A DNA stretch of 64,000 nt, taken from assembly GCA_022823145.1 (NCBI GenBank), contig JAJDXS010000080.1, forward strand, positions 1 to 64,000, written 5' to 3'. A model generated the notes under the pieces. That model was given only the letters and a program-made list of their open reading frames with translations, did no database searches and was not told the origin of the DNA. The stretch is from Gemmatimonadota bacterium. Lineage in GTDB: Bacteria; Gemmatimonadota; Gemmatimonadetes; Longimicrobiales; Gaopeijiaceae. Shown piece after piece: positions 26,384 through 36,069 of the stretch. The position numbers and the translations under genes are program-made. The stretch's first letter is position 1; each line of letters opens with the position of its first letter.

Positions 26384-29233
26384 ATGAAGCACCATTGCTC
26401 GCCGTTTCCTGTCCGTTTCCCGAGTCTGATCGCCCTGGTGGCCATGTGTGCGCCGGGTGTCTGGGCTCCGGCCCTGTCCGCCCAGGTTCCGGACCCGGGC
26501 CAACCCATCCCGCCCGACCCCGCGGTGATGACCGGCGAACTGGCCAACGGCTTCACCTATTTCATCCGGGAGAACGACCAGCCCGAAAACCGCGCGGAGC
26601 TGCGGCTTGTGGTCAACGCGGGATCGATCCTCGAGGACGACGACCAGCTCGGACTGGCCCATCTGGTGGAACACATGGCATTCAACGGCACGGTCAACTT
26701 CGAGAAGCAGGAACTGGTCGACTACCTGGAGCTGATCGGGATGCAGTTCGGACCGGATGTCAACGCGTACACGAGCTTCGACGAGACCGTGTACATGCTG
26801 CAGGTGCCGATGGACGATCCGGATATTCTCGCCACTGCCTTCCAGATCCTCGAGGACTGGGCTCACGGTGTTCTCTTCGACCCGGAGGAGGTCGACAAGG
26901 AGCGCGGCGTCGTGATCGAGGAATGGCGGGGGCGGCGCGGGGCCGGCGCCCGCATGCAGGACAAGCAGTTCCCGATCATGTTCGAGGGGTCGCTCTACGC
27001 CGAGCGTCTCCCGATCGGCAAGCCGGACATTATCGAGACGGCCCCGGCCGAGCGGCTGCAGCGCTTCTACGAGGACTGGTACAGGCCCGACCTCATGGCG
27101 GTGGTGGCGGTCGGCGACTTTGATGGCGACGAGATCAGGACCATAATCGAGGAGCACTTCGGCGGAATCGAGGGCCCCGCGAACCCGCGACCGCGATTCG
27201 AGGCCGACGTTCCGGTCGATCACCCCGCCCGTGTGGCAATCGCCAGCGACGTGGAGGCGCCGCAGAGCAGGGTGGGGGTCATGTACAAGCAGTTGCCGAG
27301 TCCGCAGGGGACCCTGGCCGACTTCCGGCGCAACCTGGTGCGGAGCGTGTACTCCGGCATGCTGAACGCCAGGCTCGACGAACTCCGGCTGCAGGCCGAT
27401 CCGCCGTTCGTGATCGCGGGCTCGGGCGGGGGTGGTTTCGTAAGAGGTGTGGACGCCTATCAGCTGACGGCCTTCGTTCCGGAAGGCGGGATCGTGCGTG
27501 GGCTTGACGCGCTGCTGACGGAAGCGGAGCGGGTCGTGCGTCATGGTTTCACGGAGAGCGAGCTGGAGCGGCGCAAGATTGCGATCAGCCGGTCGAACGA
27601 GCGCAGTCTGGCCGAGAAGGACAACCAGGAATCGGCGCTGCTCGCCAGTCGATACGTGCAGGTGTTCCTCGAAGGCGATCCCTACCCGAGCGTCGAAACC
27701 CGCGCGGCCCTCTCGGAGGCGCTGCTCCCCGGGATCACCCTTGAGGAGGCCAACAGTGTGGCGCAGGGATGGCTGAACGAGCAGGGCCGCGTGATTCTCG
27801 TCGATTCGCCGGAGAAGGAAGGCCTCGACGTGCCCACCGAGGGTGACCTCTCGGGAGTGTTCGCCGCGATAGGCGGCAAGGACATCGCGCCCTACGAGGA
27901 CGCGTCGACCGACGCTCCACTTCTCCCGGTCTTGCCCGAGGGGTCTGCAGTGGCTTCCGAGGAGGTGGTCGATGAGGTGGGCGTCACGATTTGGACCCTC
28001 GAGAACGGCGTGCGCGTCGTGCTCAAGCCCACCGACTACAAGAACGACGAAATCCTGTTCTCGGCAACGAGTCCCGGAGGCAGTTCCCTGCTGACGGACG
28101 AAGTCTACCGCGTGACGTCATGGGCCGGGCCGGTGGTGGGTCAGTCGGGCGTGGGCGACTTCGACCAGACGGAATTGCGGAAGAAGCTCACGGGCAAGGC
28201 GGTTTCCGTTTCGCCTTCGATCGGCTCGCTGAGCGAGGGCCTCAGCGGCAGGGCCTCCCCCAAGGATCTCGAGACCGCGTTCCAGCTCATCTACCTGTAT
28301 TTCGACTCGCCGCGACTGGACGAGAACGCCTTCTCGGCCTTCAGGACCATGCAGACCGGGATTTTCGGCAACATGGGGGCGACCCCCGAATTCGCCTTGA
28401 GCGACACGGTCTCGAGAACCATGAGTCAGGGGCATCCCAGGTCCCGAAGCCTCTCACAGGTCATCGAGGACCTGGAAATGGCGGACCTGGACGCAGCTTT
28501 CGACGTGTACAGGGACCGTTTCGCGGACGCGTCCGACTTCACGTTCTACTTCGTGGGGGCCTTCGAACCGGAGGCGATGCGGCCGATGGTGGAACAATAC
28601 CTCGGTGCTCTCCCCGACCTGGGTCGGGTCGAGGACTGGCGAGACCTGGGGATAGACCCGCCCCCGGGCGTGATCGAAAAGGTCGTGCACAAGGGGCTCG
28701 AGCCCAAGAGCCGCACCCAGATCATCTTCACGGGTGACGCCGAGTACTCGCGCGAGGGATCGATGGCCATTTCGGCGCTGGCCGACGTTCTGGACATCCG
28801 TCTCCGCGAATTGCTTCGTGAGGACCTCGGAGGCACCTACGGGGTTGGCGTCTCCGCCAGGATCAGCGAACGGCCGGATCAGGAGTACCGTGTGAGCATC
28901 AGCTTCGGCTCGGCGCCCGAGCGGGCGGAAGAGCTGAGTTCGGTGGCGTTCGCGGAGATCGAGCGGATCAAGGCGGAGGGGCCGGACGAGGAGACGGTGG
29001 CGAAGGTGCGTGAAACGCAGAGGAGGACCAAGGAAACCAACCTGCGGGAGAACCGCTACTGGCTGGGCCAGTTGTCGAGCTACGAACGCCTCGGCATCGA
29101 TCTGGGCGAGGTGCCCAGCTACGAACTCATCGAGGGCTGGACGGCCGAGCAGGTGCGGCAGGCCGCGATTCGCTATCTTCGCACCGACCGGTACGCGAAG
29201 TTCGTTCTGTTGCCGGAGCAGAAGGTCCCGTAA
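26384..29233 (+). CDS. M16-family zinc metallopeptidase, two-module, secreted
   Basis: Signal-like N-terminus; LGLAHLVEHMAFNGT (HxxEH); second M16 module. Confidence 0.93.
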   Translation: MKHHCSPFPVRFPSLIALVAMCAPGVWAPALSAQVPDPGQPIPPDPAVMTGELANGFTYFIRENDQPENRAELRLVVNAGSILEDDDQLGLAHLVEHMAFNGTVNFEKQELVDYLELIGMQFGPDVNAYTSFDETVYMLQVPMDDPDILATAFQILEDWAHGVLFDPEEVDKERGVVIEEWRGRRGAGARMQDKQFPIMFEGSLYAERLPIGKPDIIETAPAERLQRFYEDWYRPDLMAVVAVGDFDGDEIRTIIEEHFGGIEGPANPRPRFEADVPVDHPARVAIASDVEAPQSRVGVMYKQLPSPQGTLADFRRNLVRSVYSGMLNARLDELRLQADPPFVIAGSGGGGFVRGVDAYQLTAFVPEGGIVRGLDALLTEAERVVRHGFTESELERRKIAISRSNERSLAEKDNQESALLASRYVQVFLEGDPYPSVETRAALSEALLPGITLEEANSVAQGWLNEQGRVILVDSPEKEGLDVPTEGDLSGVFAAIGGKDIAPYEDASTDAPLLPVLPEGSAVASEEVVDEVGVTIWTLENGVRVVLKPTDYKNDEILFSATSPGGSSLLTDEVYRVTSWAGPVVGQSGVGDFDQTELRKKLTGKAVSVSPSIGSLSEGLSGRASPKDLETAFQLIYLYFDSPRLDENAFSAFRTMQTGIFGNMGATPEFALSDTVSRTMSQGHPRSRSLSQVIEDLEMADLDAAFDVYRDRFADASDFTFYFVGAFEPEAMRPMVEQYLGALPDLGRVEDWRDLGIDPPPGVIEKVVHKGLEPKSRTQIIFTGDAEYSREGSMAISALADVLDIRLRELLREDLGGTYGVGVSARISERPDQEYRVSISFGSAPERAEELSSVAFAEIERIKAEGPDEETVAKVRETQRRTKETNLRENRYWLGQLSSYERLGIDLGEVPSYELIEGWTAEQVRQAAIRYLRTDRYAKFVLLPEQKVP

Positions 29234-29301
29234 CGGGCGAGGCTCCCTGACCCTTCGGGTGTCTCGTTCGCGTGGCGCACCCACAGCGCGTTTTCGGAGC
29301 C

Positions 29302-31215
29302 ATGACCGAATCCACCCCGGCAAGACGCGAACGGATCTCCGTTCGCGTCTTGCCCGACCACGACAGCATCGCTGCGGAGGTGGCGGGGCGGATCGCGGCA
29401 CTCATACGCCGCCGCGCCCGCGGCGGGCGCGCCGCCGTACTCGGCCTCGCCACCGGATCCACCCCGCTCGGCGTCTACCGCGAGCTGATCCGTCTCCACC
29501 GGGAAGACGGTCTCGACTTCGCGAACGTCGTCGCCTTCAACCTCGACGAGTACGTCCCCATGCGGCCCGGGAGCATCCACAGCTACCATCGCTACATGTG
29601 GGAGAACCTCTTCGACCACGTCAACATCCCTCGGGAGAACTGCCACATCCCACGCGGCGACCTCGCGGAAGACCTGGTCGAGGCGCATTGCGCCGACTTC
29701 GAGCGCCGCATACAGGCGGCCGGCGGGATCGACCTCCAGATCCTGGGCATCGGGCGCAGCGGGCACATCGGCTTCAACGAACCGGGCTCGGTTCGCGACT
29801 CGCGCACCCGCCTCCTCTACCTCGACACCGTGACCCGCGCCGACGCCGCGGCCGACTTCTTCGGCGAGGAGAACGTGCCGCCCCAGGCGATCACGATGGG
29901 GGTGGCGACCATCCTGGAAGCGCGCGAAGTCATCCTGCTGGCGACGGGAGAGCACAAGGCCGAGATCGTGCACCGCAGCGTCGAAGGCGAAGTGCACGCC
30001 GACGTGGCCGCCACCTTCCTTCAGCAGCACCCCGCCGCGACCGTCTACCTGGACCCCGCGGCCGCGGAAGACCTGACCCGCATCCGCACGCCATGGCTGG
30101 TGCAGGAGGTCGACTGGACGGCACGGCTCGAGACCGACGCCGTGATCTGGCTCAGCCGGCAGACCGGCAAGCCCATCCTCCACCTCGCCAACGAGGACTA
30201 CCGCGCTCACCACCTCGCCTCGCTGGTGGCGCGCCACCGGTCGGCCGAGCCGCTCAACGGCGATGTCTTCAACACCCTCATCGCCAAGATCCGAGGCAAG
30301 AGCCGACTCCCGCGCGGCCACGAGATCCTGGTCTTCTCGCCGCACCCGGACGACGACGTGATCTCCATGGGGGGCATGCTGGCCAAGCTGGTCGAGAACG
30401 GGAACCGGGTGACGGTCGCCTACCAGACCTCGGGCAACATCGCCGTCTTCGACCATGAGGTGCGGCGCTACCTCGACTTCATGAAGCGCGCGGCTCACGT
30501 CATCGACCTGGGCGGCCCGGAGCAGGCCGGGCGGGTCATGGACGCGATCGAAGACGGGCTGGCGCGCAAGGAGCCGGGCGACATCGACCCCGCGGTGGTC
30601 CAGGACCTCAAGCGGGTCATCCGCGAAAGCGAGGCGTCGGCGGGGATCGAGGCGCTGGGCCTCACGGGGGACCGCGCCCGATTCCTCGACCTGCCATTCT
30701 ACCAGACCGGCGAGGTCAGGAAGAACCCCATCTCGCGGCGGGACGTCGACATCGTCCACGGGCTGCTGGAAGAGGTGCGCCCGACCATGGTCTTCGCCGC
30801 CGGCGACCTCTCCGACCCGCACGGCACGCACCGCATGTGCCTCGAGGCCGTCCAGCGCGCGCTCGCCCGCTACACCGGGGAGCCGCCGTGGTACTGGCTT
30901 TACCGGGGCGCCTGGCAGGAGTGGGGGATCAGCGAGGCCACCGTGCTGGTGCCCCTTTCGGAGCACGAGCTGCGCCGCAAGGTGCAGGCCATCTTCCGCC
31001 ACGAGTCGCAGAAGGACTCCGCGCCCTTCCCGGGCGCCGATCCGCGCGAATTCTGGCAGCGCGTGGTCGCCCGCAACCGGGAGACCGCCGACCTGCTCCA
31101 GTCGCTTGGACTGCCGGCGTACCGCGCGATGGAGGCGTACGTGGTCACGCGCGCCGGCCGGCCGGTCGAGGCCAGGGAGATTCCGACTTCGTCGCTGGGG
31201 GAAGCGGGAGACTGA
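29302..31215 (+). CDS. Fusion of NagB-like sugar isomerase domain with PIG-L (LmbE-like) deacetylase domain
   Basis: N-half LATGSTPLGVYRELI, FNLDEYVPM, GIGRSGHIGFNEPGS; C-half VFSPHPDDDVISMGGML, DPHGTHRMC; one uninterrupted ORF. Confidence 0.9.
   Translation: MTESTPARRERISVRVLPDHDSIAAEVAGRIAALIRRRARGGRAAVLGLATGSTPLGVYRELIRLHREDGLDFANVVAFNLDEYVPMRPGSIHSYHRYMWENLFDHVNIPRENCHIPRGDLAEDLVEAHCADFERRIQAAGGIDLQILGIGRSGHIGFNEPGSVRDSRTRLLYLDTVTRADAAADFFGEENVPPQAITMGVATILEAREVILLATGEHKAEIVHRSVEGEVHADVAATFLQQHPAATVYLDPAAAEDLTRIRTPWLVQEVDWTARLETDAVIWLSRQTGKPILHLANEDYRAHHLASLVARHRSAEPLNGDVFNTLIAKIRGKSRLPRGHEILVFSPHPDDDVISMGGMLAKLVENGNRVTVAYQTSGNIAVFDHEVRRYLDFMKRAAHVIDLGGPEQAGRVMDAIEDGLARKEPGDIDPAVVQDLKRVIRESEASAGIEALGLTGDRARFLDLPFYQTGEVRKNPISRRDVDIVHGLLEEVRPTMVFAAGDLSDPHGTHRMCLEAVQRALARYTGEPPWYWLYRGAWQEWGISEATVLVPLSEHELRRKVQAIFRHESQKDSAPFPGADPREFWQRVVARNRETADLLQSLGLPAYRAMEAYVVTRAGRPVEAREIPTSSLGEAGD
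29319..29354. repeat. 36-bp perfect inverted repeat (17-bp arms, 2-nt centre)
   Basis: GGCAAGACGCGAACGGA-TC-TCCGTTCGCGTCTTGCC. Confidence 0.97.
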
Positions 31216-31323
31216 CCGGACGCCTAGCCTCGCCGCTCTCGGCGCTCACGCGGGATTATCCGCGGACTGCTAGATTAACCGCCCCTCAACTCACCGCGCG
31301 CACACCGTTCCAAGGCGCCAGCC

Positions 31324-31488
31324 ATGTGCAACTGTCCTGTCTGTGACGCGAGCGTCACCATCTCCGACGACCCCGTCGAAGGGGAGCTCCTCGAATGCGA
31401 GGAGTGCGGCACCGAACTCGAGATCCTCGCCCTCGATCCCATCACGCTCGGCGAAGCGCCGGAGATGGAGGAAGACTGGGGTGAGTGA
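31324..31488 (+). CDS. lysW: LysW-type amino-group carrier protein (54 aa; not in the supplied ORF track)
   Basis: MCNCPVCDASVTISDDPVEGELLECEECGTELEILALDPITLGEAPEMEEDWGE*: two zinc Cys pairs plus C-terminal EDWGE; next to a LysX-like ligase. Confidence 0.95.
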   Translation: MCNCPVCDASVTISDDPVEGELLECEECGTELEILALDPITLGEAPEMEEDWGE

Positions 31489-31548
31489 GGAATCCGCGAC
31501 AGGCCCGGGCGTGCAGTTGCTGGCAGGGTGGCGGATCGGAGCGGCCGG

Positions 31549-32385
31549 ATGAGGGTCGGATTCCTGCATTCCCTGATCCGCAAGGACGAGAAGCTCCTGA
31601 TTGCGGAGTTGCGCAAGCGCCGCGACATGGAGGTGGTGTTTCTCGACGATCGGCGGCTGGTGTTCGATCTGGAGGCGCGGCCGGAGGTCGATGTCGTCCT
31701 GGAGCGGTCGATCAACCATTCGCGCGCCATGCACGCGCTCAGGCTCTACGAGGGGGTCGGCGTCCCGTGCGTCAACGCGTACGAGGTGGCGCGCCGGTGC
31801 GGCGACAAGATCCTCACCGCCGCGTCGCTGCGTGAGAACGGGGTGCCTCAGCCGGCGGTGCGGATCGCGTTCACGCCCGACTCCACGCTCGCAGCCATCG
31901 AGGAGATGGGCTATCCGGTGGTGCTGAAGCCGGCGGTCGGCTCGTGGGGGCGGCTACTGTCCAAGATCAACGACCGTGACGCGGCCGAGACGATCCTGGA
32001 ACACAAGTCCATCCTGGGGAGCTATCACCACTCCATATTCTTCGTGCAGGAGTATGTGGAGAAGAAGGGTCGAGACATCCGCAGCTTCGTGGTCGGCGAC
32101 GAATGTGTGGCCGCGATCTACCGCAGCTCCGAGCATTGGATCACCAACACCGCGCGGGGAGGCCGCGCCTCGAACTGTCCGGTTACCCGGGAGCTGGCGG
32201 AGATCTCCCTGCGGGCGGCCGACGCGATGGGTGGCGGGGTGCTGGCGGTCGACATCTTCGAGACGGCGGGCGGGCTGCTCGTCAACGAGGTCAACTACAC
32301 GATGGAGTTCAGGAACAGCATCGAGGTCACCGGCGTGAACATCCCGGAGCGGATCGTGTCGTACCTGGCGGGGGCGGTCCGGTGA
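31549..32385 (+). CDS. lysX: LysW ligase, LysX/ArgX-type ATP-grasp enzyme
   Basis: [84 protein letters not shown]. Confidence 0.92.
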   Translation: MRVGFLHSLIRKDEKLLIAELRKRRDMEVVFLDDRRLVFDLEARPEVDVVLERSINHSRAMHALRLYEGVGVPCVNAYEVARRCGDKILTAASLRENGVPQPAVRIAFTPDSTLAAIEEMGYPVVLKPAVGSWGRLLSKINDRDAAETILEHKSILGSYHHSIFFVQEYVEKKGRDIRSFVVGDECVAAIYRSSEHWITNTARGGRASNCPVTRELAEISLRAADAMGGGVLAVDIFETAGGLLVNEVNYTMEFRNSIEVTGVNIPERIVSYLAGAVR

Positions 32386-32404
32386 TCCGGCCGGCGCGCA
32401 CGCC

Positions 32405-33445
32405 ATGGAGCACCGCGTGATCAACGTCGCGATCGCGGGCGGCTCCGGCTACGCCGGCGGCGAACTCCTGCGCATTCTGCTCGCGCACCCCGACGTGGAG
32501 GTGGTGCAGGTCACTTCCGAACGCCTGGCCGGAAAGTTCGTGCACCGGGCCCACCCCAACCTGCGGGGCCTCACCCGGCTGAGGTTCGTGCCGCTGGGCG
32601 AGCTCTCCCACTGCGACGTCCTCTTTTCGTGCCTCCCGCACGGGGAGTCGGCGCGCCGCATCGATGACTTCCGCGCGGTGGCCGATCGCATCGTGGACCT
32701 CGGCGCCGACTTTCGCCTCACCGACCCCTCCGTCTACGAGCGGTTCTACGGGCGCACGCACCCGCGTCCCGACCTCCTCGGCCGCTTCGTCTACGGCATT
32801 GCGGAGCTGAACCGGGACGAGCTCCGCACCGCCAGCCTGGTGGCGTGCGCGGGGTGCAACGCCACGGCCACGATCCTCGCGCTCCGCCCCCTCTACCAGG
32901 CAGGGGTGGCGCAGTCGGCGGTGGTCGAGGTCAAGGTCGGGTCGAGCGAGGCCGGGAACCGCGCGAGCGACGCGAGCCATCACCCCGAGCGGAGCGGGGC
33001 GATGCGGTCCTACAAGCCCACCGGGCACCGCCACATGGCCGAGATCGAGGCCGTGCTGCCCGGCCCGGTCCACTTCTCGGCCACCTCGGTCGAGATGGTG
33101 CGGGGCATCCTCGCCACCTGCCACGTCTTCGTGGACCGCCACGCCGGCATCGACGACAAGGCGCTCTGGAAGATCTACCGGCGCGCCTACGCGCTCGAGC
33201 CCTTCGTGCGGATCGTGAAGGATCGCGCGGGCATCCACCGCTACCCCGATCCCAACATCCTGGCCGGGTCGAACTACTGCGACATCGGCTTCGAGGCCGA
33301 CCGCAACGCGAACCGCGTCGTCGTGCTAGGGGCGATCGACAACCTGATGAAGGGGGCGGCGGGGCAGGCGGTGCAGGCCTTCAACATCATGCACGGGCTC
33401 CCGGAGCGGCGCGGGCTGGAGTTCCCGGGCCTGCACCCGGCCTGA
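32405..33445 (+). CDS. ArgC/LysY-type semialdehyde dehydrogenase (acyl-phosphate reductase)
   Basis: VAIAGGSGYAGGELLRILLAHPDVEV, VACAGCNATATILAL, GSNYCDIGFEADRNANRVVVLGAIDNLMKGAAGQAVQAFNIMHG. Confidence 0.92.
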   Translation: MEHRVINVAIAGGSGYAGGELLRILLAHPDVEVVQVTSERLAGKFVHRAHPNLRGLTRLRFVPLGELSHCDVLFSCLPHGESARRIDDFRAVADRIVDLGADFRLTDPSVYERFYGRTHPRPDLLGRFVYGIAELNRDELRTASLVACAGCNATATILALRPLYQAGVAQSAVVEVKVGSSEAGNRASDASHHPERSGAMRSYKPTGHRHMAEIEAVLPGPVHFSATSVEMVRGILATCHVFVDRHAGIDDKALWKIYRRAYALEPFVRIVKDRAGIHRYPDPNILAGSNYCDIGFEADRNANRVVVLGAIDNLMKGAAGQAVQAFNIMHGLPERRGLEFPGLHPA

Positions 33446-33464
33446 GCCAGGAAGGGCCAACCCA

Positions 33465-34103
33465 GTGTGCCGCCTTCTCTGCGTCCGCAGCGACGAGGGC
33501 TTCGAGATGGAGGAGCACCTGGCCGCGCTCGCCCACATCGCCCGCCACAGCGAGGAATACCAGGGCCACGGCTGGGGCTGCGCCTGGCTGAACGACGAGG
33601 GCCGCTGGCGCCTCCACCACGACATCGCCCCGATCTGGGAGGACACCGGGCGCCCTTCCGGCCACACCACGCTGCTCGTCGCGCACGCCCGGAGCGCCTT
33701 TCGGGATGAGGGGATCCGCGTCGAGAACAACATGCCGTTCTTCGACGGGGAGCGGGTCTTCGCCTTCAACGGAGAGCTGCACGGCGTGCGGATCAGGGAG
33801 CGGGGGCGGATCGGCGCCGAAAAGGTCTTCAACTTCGTCAAGCGCTTCGACCGCGGAGACTTTCGCCAGGCGCTCGAACGGGGTCTCGACGCGATCGAAC
33901 GGAGGACCCGCTACCTGCGGGCGGCCAACCTGGTCGTGGCGGATACGGCCCGCCGGGTGCACTACGCATCGCGTTTCCGCGAAAGCCCCGCCTATTTTCA
34001 GATGCACACCGCCCACACGGGTGCCGCGCGCGTCCTGTGCTCCGAACCATACCGGTCGGGCACTTGGACGCCGGTCGAAAACGGGTATGCCGGCGTCCTC
34101 TGA
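33465..34103 (+). CDS. Class II glutamine amidotransferase-like protein
   Basis: N-terminal MCRLLCVRS (catalytic Cys2), HGWGCAWLNDEG, HARSAF, MPFFDGERVFAFNGELHG. Confidence 0.85.
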   Translation: MCRLLCVRSDEGFEMEEHLAALAHIARHSEEYQGHGWGCAWLNDEGRWRLHHDIAPIWEDTGRPSGHTTLLVAHARSAFRDEGIRVENNMPFFDGERVFAFNGELHGVRIRERGRIGAEKVFNFVKRFDRGDFRQALERGLDAIERRTRYLRAANLVVADTARRVHYASRFRESPAYFQMHTAHTGAARVLCSEPYRSGTWTPVENGYAGVL

Positions 34104-34129
34104 CGCCGCCCAGACAGGGAAACGCGCAC

Positions 34130-34921
34130 ATGCTGCTGATCAAGATCGGAGGGGGCGCATCGATCAACCTCCCCGGCATCGCGCGCGACATCAAGGGACT
34201 CGAAGACAGGATCGTCATCGTGCACGGCGCCAACGCGCTGCGCGACTCGCTGGCCCGGCGCCTTGGGGTGGAGAAGCGCATGCTCACATCGGTTTCGGGC
34301 ATCTCCAGCGTCTGTTCGGACGAGGAAATGATCGACGTCATGTTGATGGCCTACTCCGGGCTCCGAAACAAGCGGATCGTCGAACTGCTGCATCAGCACG
34401 GCGTGAACGCCATCGGCCTGAGCGGCCTCGACGGGGCGATGGTGCGCGGCACACGCAACAAGGGCATCCGGGTGCGCGAGGGCGGCAAGACGCTCATCAA
34501 GCGCGATCTTTCGGGCAAGCCGGTCGCGGTGAACCGCAAGCTCCTTGGGCTGCTCCTGGAAAACGACTTCACCCCGGTCATCACCGCGCCCATCATCGAC
34601 GAACGCAACGTCGCCATCAACTCCGAGAACGACGATGTCGTCACGCTGCTGGCCCACGCTCTGAGCCCGGACTGGGTCATCCAGCTGATCGAGGCGCCCG
34701 GCCTGCTGCGCCATCCCGACGATCCGACGTCGGTCGTTCCCACCATCGCACCCGATGAAGTCGCCCGCTGGGAAGACCAGAAGAGCAGCCGCATGACACG
34801 CAAGATGAAGGCGATCTGCAAGATGGTGCGGCCCGGCGTGACCAGGGTGCTCATCGCCGACGGGCGCACGGCAAGCCCGATCACGAACGCCATGGCCGGC
34901 CACGGCACGGTGGTCGCATGA
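34130..34921 (+). CDS. lysZ: LysZ-type LysW-linked glutamate/aminoadipate kinase (amino acid kinase family)
   Basis: MLLIKIGGGASINLPGIARDI...VHGANALRDSLARRLG...NAIGLSGLDGAMVRG...NSENDDVVTLLA. Confidence 0.92.
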   Translation: MLLIKIGGGASINLPGIARDIKGLEDRIVIVHGANALRDSLARRLGVEKRMLTSVSGISSVCSDEEMIDVMLMAYSGLRNKRIVELLHQHGVNAIGLSGLDGAMVRGTRNKGIRVREGGKTLIKRDLSGKPVAVNRKLLGLLLENDFTPVITAPIIDERNVAINSENDDVVTLLAHALSPDWVIQLIEAPGLLRHPDDPTSVVPTIAPDEVARWEDQKSSRMTRKMKAICKMVRPGVTRVLIADGRTASPITNAMAGHGTVVA

Positions 34922-36069
34922 CGTACCGCGACACGGAGCGCCAATACGCACTCGAGGTCTTCCCGAAGCGCGACGTCACGCTGGTCGGGGGGCGCGGGGC
35001 GGAGGTGTGGGACGATGGCGGCCGCCGCTACATCGACTGCGTGGCCGGTATTGGTGTAGCGAGTGTCGGGCATGCCAACCCGGCGGTGGCCGAGGCGCTG
35101 GCGGCGCAGGCGCGGACACTGGTAGCCTGCCCGGGGATCTTCTACAACGATGCGCGGGCCCGTCTGCTGGAGAAGCTCGCGTCGATCGCTCCGCCGGGCC
35201 TGTCGCGGGGGTTCTTATGCAACTCCGGCGCCGAGACGATCGAGGCCGCGATCAAGTTCGCGAGGCTCACAACCGGGCGCCCCGGCGTGATCTCGGCAAT
35301 GCGGGGCTTTCACGGCCGCACCCTGGGCGCGTTGAGCGCGACCCACAAGAAGCAGTACCGGGAGGCATTTGAGCCGCTCGTCCCGGGCTTCTCGTTCGTG
35401 CCGTTCAACAACGCGGACAGGCTGCGCGCGGCGGTCGGCGAGGACACCGCCGCCGTCGTGATCGAACCGGTTCAGGGCGAGGGCGGCATCCGCCCGGCCA
35501 CGCCGGAATTCCTGCAGGCCGCGCGCGAGATCTGCGACGAGACCGGCGCGCTGCTGGTCTTCGACGAGATCCAGACGGGCTTCTGCCGCACGGGCCGAAT
35601 GTTCGCCTGCGAGCATCACGGCGTGGTGCCCGACATCCTCTGCCTGGCCAAGGCGATCGCGGGCGGCGTGCCGATGGGGGCGGTCATGGCCAACGACCGC
35701 ATCCAGCTGCCGCCGGGCAAGCACGGCACGACCTTCGGCGGCAACCCGCTCGTCTGCGCAGCGGCCCTGGCCGCCATCCGATTCATGGAGGAGGAGCGGC
35801 TGGCCGAGCGCGCCGAGCGGCTGGGCGAGCGGTTCCGCGAGCGCTGCGCCCCGAGGCTGTCCCCACGGGTGCGCGAACTGCGGCAGATCGGCCTCATGAT
35901 CGGAATCGATCTGCGGGAACGCTGCCGCCCCTACATCGACGCGCTCGCGGAAGCCGGGGTTCTCACGCTGCCCGCGGGCCCCACGGTGATCCGGCTGCTG
36001 CCCCCGCTCGTCATCACCGGGGATCAGGTCGACGAGGTCGTGGAGGCCGTGGTCGGAGTGCTGGGGTGA
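34918..36069 (+). CDS. lysJ: LysJ/ArgD-type class III aminotransferase
   Basis: Four-base overlap with lys[66 protein letters not shown]. Confidence 0.92.
   Translation: MTYRDTERQYALEVFPKRDVTLVGGRGAEVWDDGGRRYIDCVAGIGVASVGHANPAVAEALAAQARTLVACPGIFYNDARARLLEKLASIAPPGLSRGFLCNSGAETIEAAIKFARLTTGRPGVISAMRGFHGRTLGALSATHKKQYREAFEPLVPGFSFVPFNNADRLRAAVGEDTAAVVIEPVQGEGGIRPATPEFLQAAREICDETGALLVFDEIQTGFCRTGRMFACEHHGVVPDILCLAKAIAGGVPMGAVMANDRIQLPPGKHGTTFGGNPLVCAAALAAIRFMEEERLAERAERLGERFRERCAPRLSPRVRELRQIGLMIGIDLRERCRPYIDALAEAGVLTLPAGPTVIRLLPPLVITGDQVDEVVEAVVGVLG

Noticed and set aside
29010-30458. 482-aa ORF overlapping the NagB-like/PIG-L fusion
   Set aside because: Arg/Pro-rich shadow frame with no family signal
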